A stretch of DNA of 8,623 nt from contig CALEFQ010000010.1 of assembly GCA_937877125.1 (NCBI GenBank), positions 1 to 8,623 on the forward strand, in the 5' to 3' direction. The notes below the pieces were generated by a model. That model did not search any database and was not told where the DNA came from. It worked only from the letters and a program-made list of their open reading frames with translations. Numbering within the stretch: position 1 is the first letter of the stretch; the number at the start of each line of letters is the position of its first letter. This DNA comes from an uncultured bacterium. GTDB taxonomy: Bacteria; Patescibacteriota; CALEFQ01. A program made the translations under genes and the position numbers. This document shows positions 1 to 5,529 of the stretch, in pieces.

Positions 1-641
1 GTCCGCAATTACGTTCAAAAATTGTAGCCGAGATGAGCAAGAGCGGCCATGATTTCAGCGGATTGACTATTGCCAAAAGCTCGGATCTCGCGTTGGTCGG
101 TAAGAAAATCACCGAATTGGGGCGGGAATCTAGAGTTAGTCCCGCGGAAGCAGTAATTAATACCTTGCTGGCCAGCACCGGCAAAGCGATTTGTTTTGAG
201 CCGGCGCTCAATGAAAACAATGTAAAAACGGGGCTGACTAATCCGTTATCAATCATCGCGACCGATGGTTCGGGCTACAGCCCGAGCTATGCCGAATCCA
301 AGAATCTGGTTCATCCGCGTTGTTTCGGGACTTATCCGCGCTTTTTGGGACGGTATGTCCGCGAACAGAAATTGCTGGGCTGGGAAGAAGCGATTTATAA
401 AATAACCGGTATGCCGGCCCGGAAGCTGGGCATCTTGGACCGAGGCTTCATTCAGGAAAACTTGCAAGCTGACTTGGTGGTTTTTGACCCGGCACAAATC
501 CGAGACGATGCTACGTTTGAAAATCCTTATCATTTCCCAGACGGAATTGTTTCAGTCATCGTCAACGGGCAAGAGGTGGTGCACCAGGGCCAGAATACCG
601 GCCGTCGGCCCGGGACGGTGTTGCGACGGGGGAAAAATTAA
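1..641 (+). CDS. N-acyl-D-amino-acid deacylase, C-terminal part (5' end outside the window)
   Basis: The frame is open from the left edge (first full codon at 3), so the ATG at 33 is internal and the gene is partial. Members of this amidohydrolase-superfamily group hydrolyse N-acyl-D-amino acids to the D-amino acid and a carboxylate, using a metal site whose histidines lie mostly in the missing N-terminal part. Counting from the Met at 33, the visible family signatures are IATDGSGYSP (residues 75-84, with the conserved catalytic Asp at 78), HPRCFGTYPRFLGRYVRE (94-111), the MPARKLGILDRG block (127-138), and ADLVVFDP (146-153), typical of the returning beta-sandwich domain. The C-terminus (VNGQEVVHQG...TGRRPGTVLR) is complete. 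The gene runs in the same direction as an NlpC/P60 peptidase and a MurD-like ligase, so a role in processing D-amino-acid-containing wall peptides is plausible (inference). Acyl and amino-acid specificity cannot be read from this part. Family assignment is confident. Confidence 0.9.
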   Translation, partial: PQLRSKIVAEMSKSGHDFSGLTIAKSSDLALVGKKITELGRESRVSPAEAVINTLLASTGKAICFEPALNENNVKTGLTNPLSIIATDGSGYSPSYAESKNLVHPRCFGTYPRFLGRYVREQKLLGWEEAIYKITGMPARKLGILDRGFIQENLQADLVVFDPAQIRDDATFENPYHFPDGIVSVIVNGQEVVHQGQNTGRRPGTVLRRGKN

Positions 642-681
642 GATTTAAGACATTAAGATTTAAGACATTAAGATATTAAGA
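637..681. repeat. 15-bp tandem repeat, three units
   Basis: ATTAAGATTTAAGAC occurs twice without mismatch (637-651 and 652-666), followed by a diverged third unit (from 667, ATTAAGATATTAAGA). The repeat begins over the stop codon of the deacylase gene and runs to the point where the NlpC/P60 reading frame becomes coding-like. Each unit is itself made of two TTAAGA/TTTAAGA half-units. It is AT-rich in a GC-richer surrounding. It could be slipped-strand expansion or AT-rich promoter DNA; no function can be read from it. Confidence 0.85.
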
Positions 682-762
682 GAACAACCGGGGATTTATT
701 GGGCGCGGCCCAGGCAGGCAGTTGTCGAACTCCTTCTTAAAGAAGTAGGCGATTTTGATAAG

Positions 763-1362
763 TTGGCTCCGGCGGCGCTGACGCGCTTGCGCCAATCACA
801 AATCCTGGCCAGTGATCCCCCGGTCAAGGTAATCAGGGAATCAGGAGATTGGCGGGTCATCCAGATGGTTGATCTCACTTGCGGCTGGGTTTTGTCGCGA
901 TTTTTGGAAAAGATCCCTGATGGTCAGTATTGGTCTAGTGTAAAACGTCTTGGCGCGACGCCGGTTCCGGTAGCCTTGACCGCGTCGCAGTTCGTAGCGT
1001 TTTTGCAAAAATGGCCGGCGCCTAAATATGTTTGGGGCGGGCGGCGTCGCGACGGCCAAGATTGTTCAGGGCTGGTACAGGATGTTTTTCTCAAGACGAC
1101 CGGCTATTGGCTACCGCGTAATTCACGGGATCAGGCCGCTTGCGGCCGGAAGATTACCGGAGATTGGGCGGCGGGCGATCTGGTGCTGATGACTAGCCGG
1201 GATACGGGTATCTCGCATATCGGCATTGTTAGTGAGCCGCGGCGTCAGCAAATCTTTCATTTATCGCGCCGGAATAACGCGCCCCGGTTTGAGATAGCCG
1301 CGGATTTGCGAAAGTATTATAAATTTTTATCGGTTAGCCGGGTAATTATCTTGGCTTCTTAA
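763..1362 (+). CDS. NlpC/P60-family cysteine peptidase with N-terminal SH3-like region; 5' end uncertain
   Basis: NlpC/P60 enzymes are papain-like cysteine peptidases that usually cut peptidoglycan stem peptides, often next to D-Glu (for example gamma-D-Glu-diamino acid bonds). Counting from the TTG at 763, the catalytic motif is DCSGLV with Cys101, followed by SHIGIV with His152 and a third polar site at His166 in IFHLSRRN. WGGRRRDGQDCSG is the standard lead-in to the nucleophile. Residues about 17-46 (ASDPPVKVIRESGDW to CGWVLSRF) resemble the bacterial SH3 domain that precedes NlpC/P60 in YkfC-like muropeptide peptidases. No signal peptide is seen, which favours a cytoplasmic, recycling-type role (inference). 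TTG at 763 is the only ATG/GTG/TTG codon upstream of the SH3 region, but the frame stays open and coding-like back to 664 with no canonical start, so the true protein may be about 23-32 residues longer. It sits 29 nt upstream of the MurD-like gene in the same direction. Confidence 0.85.
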   Translation: MAPAALTRLRQSQILASDPPVKVIRESGDWRVIQMVDLTCGWVLSRFLEKIPDGQYWSSVKRLGATPVPVALTASQFVAFLQKWPAPKYVWGGRRRDGQDCSGLVQDVFLKTTGYWLPRNSRDQAACGRKITGDWAAGDLVLMTSRDTGISHIGIVSEPRRQQIFHLSRRNNAPRFEIAADLRKYYKFLSVSRVIILAS

Positions 1363-1391
1363 ATTTTAGGAACCGTCTTTATTTTAAACCT

Positions 1392-2837
1392 ATGATTGAC
1401 CATCCTTATCTCAATCAATTGCGTCAAAAGAAAGTCCACTTAGTGGGCTTGTCCTCAGCTGAAATAAGCGCGGTGGCGGAGTTCTTGCATGTCCAGGGAG
1501 TGAAAAATATGGTGGCCCATGATATTAAAGACGGCGTCGAATTCAAGCAATCGTTTCGCCGCGCCCACCAGGGTTTGACGCGGGCGCAACAGGTAAGCGC
1601 CCTGAAAAAAATTGAGGCCTTGCCTCTGGAGCGGCGCTTTGGCAAAAAGTACCTTCAGGGGATAGCAGAAGCCCAGGTGGTGTTTCCGACCCAGGGCTGG
1701 TTTTTATATCCGGAGAGCAAGGACAAGCTCAGCGAGCTTCTGTCCCAGGGAATGGAATTCGGCAGTATGACCAAGTTGTATCTACAGTTATCGCCGGCGA
1801 CGGTGATCGGGGTGACTGGTACTAACGGCAAAGGAACAACGACCCATTTAGTCGCGGCGATGCTCAAAAAAAGCGGCCGAAAGGTATATTTGGCCGGCAA
1901 CGATCCGGAAAGTATTCAAGCCCTCGACCAATTAGAAAAGATGAAAGAAAACGAGTATTTAGTTCTTGAAATAAGTAATCGGCAACTAATGATCGATTTG
2001 GGTAAAAGTCCCAAAGTGGCGGTGATTACCAATGTTACTCCCAATCATCTTAACGAGCATCGGCATCTTTTTGATGAATATGCCCGGACTAAGCAATCAC
2101 TCTTGAAATACCAGGCGGCGGGTGATTACACCGTGCTCAATTTTGACAACGAGACGACGGCCCAATTCGCGACCAAGGCCAAGGCGCGGGTCTGCGGGTT
2201 CTCTACCTTTAAAAACTTGCGGGACGGTGTGTGCCTGATCAAGGACAAGATTGTTTCTAGCTGCGACGGCCGTTCGGATGAAGTGCTATCGGCGTCCGAG
2301 GTCAAGTTGCCCGGGCGGTATAACTTGGAAAATGTTTTGGCGGCGGTCGCGGTGGCCAAGATTTGCCAAGTTGACAACCAGTCAATCAAACAGGCGGTCG
2401 CTTCCTTCAAAGGCATGCCGCACCGTTTGGAATTTATTCGGGAGTTTAAGGGAGTGCGTTATTATAATGACTTATTCAGCACGACTCCGGCTTCGACTCA
2501 ATTGGCCATCGAATCGTTTGATCGTCCGGTGATCTTGATCGCCGGCGGCGATGCCAAGGGAGTTGATTATTTTTCCTTGGCCGAAGCGATCAAGCACCGG
2601 GTCAAGAAATTGTGGCTTTTCCCGGGGACGGTGGCCGAAGATCTAAAAAAACATTTCCAAAAAATCCATTTCGGTAATTTCGTGGAGACTGATGATTTTG
2701 ATAAATGCTTAGAAGAGGTGGCGGCGTCCGCGGCTGACCGCGATTTGGTGCTGCTGTCTCCCGGCGGGGCGTATTTCAGTTCGAAGTTTATCGAGAAAAA
2801 ATCCAAGGGATTTGACGCGCTGGTGCGCAGCTGGTAA
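1392..2837 (+). CDS. murD: MurD-like Mur ligase (UDP-MurNAc-L-Ala:glutamate ligase family), divergent
   Basis: Mur ligases join an amino acid to the UDP-MurNAc peptide with ATP in the cytoplasm; MurD adds glutamate as the second residue. At 481 residues it is longer than the roughly 440 of typical MurD. Visible parts are: N-terminal Rossmann-like UDP-binding domain (1-135), ATP loop GVTGTNGKGTT (140-150), metal-site Glu193 in VLEISNRQL, NVTPNHLNEH (214-223, His219), a candidate carbamylated lysine Lys234, C-terminal domain entry GMPHRLE (341-347), GGDAKG (385-390) and LLSPGGA (454-460). Several positions depart from E. coli MurD. DHMD becomes NHLN; NDSKATN becomes NDLFSTT, so the lysine contacting the substrate carboxylate is Phe362; and SPACAS becomes SPGGAY, so Tyr461 stands where a D-Glu-binding Ser is expected. 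Substrate specificity may therefore differ, for example as in MurD2-type enzymes that use L-Glu. The murD-ftsW-murG order supports a wall role. There is no strong Shine-Dalgarno; a hairpin terminator follows directly. Confidence 0.85.
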   Translation: MIDHPYLNQLRQKKVHLVGLSSAEISAVAEFLHVQGVKNMVAHDIKDGVEFKQSFRRAHQGLTRAQQVSALKKIEALPLERRFGKKYLQGIAEAQVVFPTQGWFLYPESKDKLSELLSQGMEFGSMTKLYLQLSPATVIGVTGTNGKGTTTHLVAAMLKKSGRKVYLAGNDPESIQALDQLEKMKENEYLVLEISNRQLMIDLGKSPKVAVITNVTPNHLNEHRHLFDEYARTKQSLLKYQAAGDYTVLNFDNETTAQFATKAKARVCGFSTFKNLRDGVCLIKDKIVSSCDGRSDEVLSASEVKLPGRYNLENVLAAVAVAKICQVDNQSIKQAVASFKGMPHRLEFIREFKGVRYYNDLFSTTPASTQLAIESFDRPVILIAGGDAKGVDYFSLAEAIKHRVKKLWLFPGTVAEDLKKHFQKIHFGNFVETDDFDKCLEEVAASAADRDLVLLSPGGAYFSSKFIEKKSKGFDALVRSW

Positions 2838-2863
2838 GCAAAAAGCGCCTGTGGCGCTTTTGC
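2838..2863. terminator. Hairpin terminator between convergent murD-like and lysW-like genes
   Basis: Immediately after the murD-like stop, GCAAAAAGCGCC (2838-2849) pairs with GGCGCTTTTGC (2853-2863) around a 3-nt TGT loop, with one unpaired A. The GC-rich top of the stem carries A residues on one side and T residues on the other, so it can act as an intrinsic-type terminator for transcripts arriving from either side. It lies 8 nt beyond the stop codon of the convergent minus-strand gene. The U-run is short (4), so efficiency is uncertain. Confidence 0.7.
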
Positions 2864-2871
2864 GGGGGAGT

Positions 2872-3021
2872 TTATTTTTCCTCTTCGATCAGTTCGGTTT
2901 TGAGGGGATTGAGCCCCGTTACTTCATATTCGGCGCCGCAGTTAGGGCAATCAATCATGTCACCCACTTTGACCGCTCCCTGCTCGAACGGAATTTCGTT
3001 TTTGCAGTCTTGGCATTTCAT
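2872..3021 (-). CDS. LysW/ArgW-family small zinc-ribbon protein (amino-acid-carrier-like), lacking the EDWGE tail
   Basis: A 49-residue ORF reads leftwards from ATG (3021-3019) to TAA (2874-2872). Two CxxC pairs (Cys3/Cys6 in KCQDC and Cys25/Cys28 in DCPNCGAEYEV) form a zinc ribbon. The block CGAEYEVTGLNPLKTEL followed by an acidic tail matches the layout of LysW, whose Thermus version has CGAELEVVGLDPLRLE before its acidic tail. LysW and ArgW carry the growing amino acid on the gamma-carboxyl of the C-terminal Glu in the motif EDWGE during lysine, ornithine and arginine synthesis. This protein instead ends IEEEK, so the acceptor Glu is absent unless the last Lys is trimmed or another Glu is used. 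It is convergent with the murD-like gene and divergent from a PLP-enzyme/ATP-grasp operon. A TATAAT box lies upstream at 3092-3087. Family assignment is good; carrier function is open. It could instead be a structural or regulatory zinc ribbon. Confidence 0.85.
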   Translation of the reverse strand: MKCQDCKNEIPFEQGAVKVGDMIDCPNCGAEYEVTGLNPLKTELIEEEK

Positions 3022-3033
3022 AAATTAGTCTTT

Positions 3034-3086
3034 GGTCTTTAGTCTTTAGTCTCTAGTCCAAGACCATAGACTAAAGACTAAAGACC
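3034..3086. repeat. 19-bp inverted repeat made of 7-bp units in the divergent control region
   Basis: GGTCTTTAGTCTTTAGTCT (3034-3052) is the exact reverse complement of 3068-3086, with a 15-nt spacer. Each arm is a tandem run of 7-bp units (AGTCTTT-type from 3027 to about 3061, GACTAAA-type from about 3062 to 3089). It occupies most of the 95-bp gap between the lysW-like gene and the PLP-enzyme gene. Much of it would be transcribed in the 5' leader of the lysW-like gene, where it could fold into a long hairpin. It has no T-run, so it is not a simple terminator. It could equally be an operator or a neutral repeat. Confidence 0.85.
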
Positions 3087-3094
3087 ATTATACT
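3067..3094 (+). promoter_or_regulatory. Candidate promoter for the PLP-enzyme/ATP-grasp/ftsW operon
   Basis: On the plus strand a -10-like TATACT lies at 3089-3094. A weak -35-like TAGACT lies at 3067-3072 with a 16-bp spacer, inside the right arm of the inverted repeat. A start near 3101 would leave a leader of about 16 nt before the ATG at 3117, with AAAAGA at 3105-3110 as a weak ribosome site. This -10 box overlaps the minus-strand TATAAT, so the two divergent promoters would compete for polymerase. The -35 match is poor, so confidence is moderate. Confidence 0.45.
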
Positions 3095-3115
3095 ATCAGG
3101 TTTGAAAAGATCAAG
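3087..3115 (-). promoter_or_regulatory. Candidate sigma-70-type promoter for the lysW-like gene
   Basis: On the minus strand a perfect -10 box TATAAT lies at 3092-3087. A -35-like TTGATC lies at 3114-3109 (first four bases match consensus) with a 16-bp spacer. Transcription would start near 3080 and give a leader of roughly 60 nt that contains most of the 7-bp repeat tract before the ATG at 3021. No Shine-Dalgarno is evident just before that ATG. Called from sequence pattern alone. Confidence 0.55.
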
Positions 3116-3116
3116 C

Positions 3117-4148
3117 ATGCATTGCGTTAATTTTGAGAGCCAATTAGATGTTAACCAAAAAGGAATCTGGAGGTTCCGCCGTTTTTTTAATACTGAAGTG
3201 GCGGCCGATTTTCGCCTGACTCTGCGTGAAGGGCGTACGCCCCTGGAGCCGGTAGTTTGCGGCGCGCAGCGGATTTGGCTGAAACGGGAAGATTTGAATC
3301 CGCACGGCTCGCACAAGGATCGATCTTTGGCGTATCAGGTTTCGCTGGCGTCTCAGCGCGGTGCCAAAGAATTAGTGATATCTTCTTCCGGCAACGCGGC
3401 TATTGCCGCCGCGGCTTATTGCCGTTTAGCCAAGATTAAGCTCTGGGCTTTTTTGGCCCCGTCCATTCCCCGGCAGAAATTTTTGGCGGTTAAAGAATTA
3501 GGGGCGACTATCGTGCTTAGCCGTCGGGCGATGCGGCTGGCAAATTATCTGGCTCAGAAGAAAAAGCTGGAGAATTTGCGGCCGTCAATCAATGATCGCT
3601 CGATTGAGGGTTTCCAAACTCTCGGATTCGAGCTTTTTGAGCAAGCTGAAAAAATATTGCCTATTTTCACTTACGTGACTAGCGGCAGCTCATTAATCGG
3701 CCTGGCCCAAGCATTTCAAAAACTGAAAACAGCTGGTTGCCTGGAAGTCAGCCCGCGCTTGAATGCGGTTCATTCCCAAGCGTTGGTTGCCGCGGGGCCG
3801 AAAGCTTTCGATGAATCGGGAACTAGCTTGGCCGGTACCGGGGGTATCCGGCGGACCCGCCGCGCCGGACAGATTGCCGCCGCCTTGAAATTTAGCGGTG
3901 GACGGTCGTGGCTGATTTCGGAAACAGATATCCTAAAAGCGGCGCGCTTTTTGTCGCAACGCAATATCAAAACTTCTTTTGAAGGCTGTGCCTCTTTGGC
4001 GGCGGTCTGGGCCAGCGGGGTTCCGGAAGCTATCTGTATTCTGACCGGCCGTTTTTACGAGGTGGTAAAAATATCCGCCGCCGATAAGCTGGGGATCAGC
4101 GAGGCCGCTGATTTGCCGGATATCGATAAAATAATTTTTCATGCCTAA
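3117..4148 (+). CDS. Threonine-synthase-like PLP-dependent enzyme (fold type II) with degenerate N-terminal zinc ribbon
   Basis: Fold-type II PLP enzymes do beta or gamma elimination/replacement on amino acids; the closest layout is threonine synthase (O-phosphohomoserine to threonine). From the ATG at 3117 (343 residues): GIWRFRRFF (16-24) and LREGRTPL (36-43) are the usual threonine-synthase lead-in, LKREDLNPHGSHKDR (55-69) has the PLP lysine Lys67, SSSGNAA (89-95) binds the substrate carboxylate, TSGSSLIG (188-195) is the phosphate-binding loop, and ILTG (308-311) is the late TG motif. Family members usually begin with a four-Cys ribbon; here only Cys3 remains (MHCVNFES), so zinc binding is lost. 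SHKDR replaces the common SFKDR. Paralogues include cysteate synthase and diaminopropionate-forming enzymes, so the product is unknown. TTG at 3102 is an alternative start, but ATG at 3117 fits the family start and the promoter. It overlaps the ATP-grasp gene by 8 nt. Confidence 0.85.
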   Translation: MHCVNFESQLDVNQKGIWRFRRFFNTEVAADFRLTLREGRTPLEPVVCGAQRIWLKREDLNPHGSHKDRSLAYQVSLASQRGAKELVISSSGNAAIAAAAYCRLAKIKLWAFLAPSIPRQKFLAVKELGATIVLSRRAMRLANYLAQKKKLENLRPSINDRSIEGFQTLGFELFEQAEKILPIFTYVTSGSSLIGLAQAFQKLKTAGCLEVSPRLNAVHSQALVAAGPKAFDESGTSLAGTGGIRRTRRAGQIAAALKFSGGRSWLISETDILKAARFLSQRNIKTSFEGCASLAAVWASGVPEAICILTGRFYEVVKISAADKLGISEAADLPDIDKIIFHA

Positions 4149-5529
4149 TCCGATAGCAAATTTCGCCGATTGTCAGCAATGGTTGGCGCCTTACGCCGGC
4201 GACATTTTTGCGTTGGGTAATTCGGTTTATCACGGGCTCGGGCTTCTGGAAATATTACCGGCGACGAAGCTGATCTGTTTGGACGATGATAATCTTTTAC
4301 CTTTGCTGGCCCGCGAGCGGGCAACGGTCTTTTCCTTGGCCGCTCGAGGGGCTCGCTCCGGATATGCTTTTCGCAGCAGCGCGAATTTGCTGGCCGCGCC
4401 GGCTGTCCGCGAGTTCCTTAAAAAAAATTCTGCCAAACCTTGGCTTTATGTTCCTAAGGTGACGAGCCGCACGGAAATTCAGGCGCGATCGGTGGGCGCC
4501 CGGCTGGTCGGGGCGCCTAGCCGCCTTAATCAGGAATTTGAAGACAAGGTTTCTTTCACCGCGAAATTGGCCGAGTGGGGACTGGCGACGGCTGCCCGGG
4601 AAGATATTGAGGTTTCTGGGGAGACGCTAAGAGCGGCCGTTCAGCGGTGGGGTTGGCCTTTAGTCATTCAGTTCAGCCGCGGTATTGCCGGCGAAGGCAC
4701 TAAATTTTTGGCTGATGAAGCGGAATTAAAAGAATTCGCGTCGCGTCATCAGGGGCGCCGGGCGGTCGCGGCCAAATATCTGGCCGGACCGACGATTACC
4801 CTCAACGCTTGCGTCACCCGCTTTGGCCCGGTCATCGGCCGGCCCTTTTGGCAGATTACCGGCGAGCCTCTCCTCAATCGTAATCAGGGCGGCACGGGCG
4901 GCAATGATTATGCGGTCGATCTCGGCTGTTCGCCGCGCCAAATGGCGGAAATTTTTCGCCAGGCGAGTTTGATCGGGAATAAAATGAAAGTGGTGGGGTT
5001 TCGGGGAATTTTCGGGCTTGATTTTGTGGTGGGAGAAACTGTCCAGGTCATTGAAATCAACGCTCGCCCCACGGCATCGATTCCGACGGTGACCCAATTG
5101 GAGCGACTGGCGGGCGAGGTTCCGCTCTTGGGTTTGCACCTGCTGGAATTTTTGGGGGTACCTTATGAGTTAGACTTAGCTCGGTTAAATAAAATAAAAG
5201 CCGACTCGGCCTTTCAGGCCAGTAAAGTAATTTTGCGTAATACGGCGGACCGTCCGATAGTGATCGGGCATGATTGGGCGCCGGGAGTATATGAGTGGCT
5301 GGAAGACCGATTGGTTTTTAGGCGGCCCGGGTGGCGTATCCCCGACATCGGCCAGACCGGGGAATGCCTGGTCTGGACCGCCAAGGCCGGCCGGCAGATC
5401 AATGTCAATATTGAAGAAGCGATAATTTATTTCCGTCGGTCCGTGCTTGATCCTAAAAGGCGCCTGGACGCGGAAACACAAAAAATTATAAAATTCCTTA
5501 GAAGCGAAATAGAAACTGATGTTGCCTAA
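4141..5529 (+). CDS. ATP-grasp ligase (carbamoyl-phosphate-synthase/biotin-carboxylase-like), substrate unknown
   Basis: ATP-grasp enzymes activate a carboxylate as acyl phosphate and join it to an amine or thiol. The 462 residues show a pre-ATP-grasp Rossmann-like region (about 18-125), the N-lobe entry LNQEFEDKVSFTAKLAEWGL (129-148; Lys136), a glycine loop SRGIAGEGT (179-187), AAKYLAGPTITLN (210-222), GGTGGNDY (250-257), and the metal-binding strands FGLDFVV (291-297; Asp294) and VIEINARP (303-310; Glu305, Asn307). All core ATP and metal ligands look intact. A C-terminal extension of about 120 residues (341-462) is not part of the core fold and I do not recognise it. It is longer than the LysX/RimK-type ligases (about 280 residues) that normally partner LysW, so it is not a plain LysX. 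It overlaps the PLP gene by 8 nt and ftsW by 11 nt, which implies co-translation with both. An amino acid or peptide ligase role in wall-precursor modification is inference. Confidence 0.85.
   Translation: MPNPIANFADCQQWLAPYAGDIFALGNSVYHGLGLLEILPATKLICLDDDNLLPLLARERATVFSLAARGARSGYAFRSSANLLAAPAVREFLKKNSAKPWLYVPKVTSRTEIQARSVGARLVGAPSRLNQEFEDKVSFTAKLAEWGLATAAREDIEVSGETLRAAVQRWGWPLVIQFSRGIAGEGTKFLADEAELKEFASRHQGRRAVAAKYLAGPTITLNACVTRFGPVIGRPFWQITGEPLLNRNQGGTGGNDYAVDLGCSPRQMAEIFRQASLIGNKMKVVGFRGIFGLDFVVGETVQVIEINARPTASIPTVTQLERLAGEVPLLGLHLLEFLGVPYELDLARLNKIKADSAFQASKVILRNTADRPIVIGHDWAPGVYEWLEDRLVFRRPGWRIPDIGQTGECLVWTAKAGRQINVNIEEAIIYFRRSVLDPKRRLDAETQKIIKFLRSEIETDVA

Noticed and set aside
637..681. 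15-bp direct repeats as iterons or an attachment site
   Set aside because: Only three units in a simple AT-rich tract, with no replication initiator, integrase or tRNA gene nearby.
2812..3042. Plus-strand open frame opposite the small zinc-ribbon gene
   Set aside because: The minus-strand product has a clear LysW-type motif pattern; the plus-strand translation has no recognisable motif and starts inside the end of the murD-like gene.
3027..3089. Short repeated units as a CRISPR array
   Set aside because: The units are 7 bp, directly adjacent and inverted across a centre; there are no unique spacers of about 30 bp and no cas genes.
3102..3116. TTG at 3102 as start of the PLP enzyme
   Set aside because: It would be almost at the predicted transcription start with no ribosome site; ATG at 3117 matches the MxCxxC-like start of threonine synthases. 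It is kept as an alternative only.
4726..5139. 137-codon minus-strand open frame inside the ATP-grasp gene
   Set aside because: It lies wholly opposite conserved ATP-grasp motifs and its translation shows no family features; GC-rich coding DNA often leaves such antisense frames open.
4141..5529. ATP-grasp gene as LysX, the normal LysW partner
   Set aside because: It is about 180 residues longer and has a biotin-carboxylase/carbamoyl-phosphate-synthase-like motif layout, not the RimK/LysX one. A functional link to the LysW-like protein remains possible.
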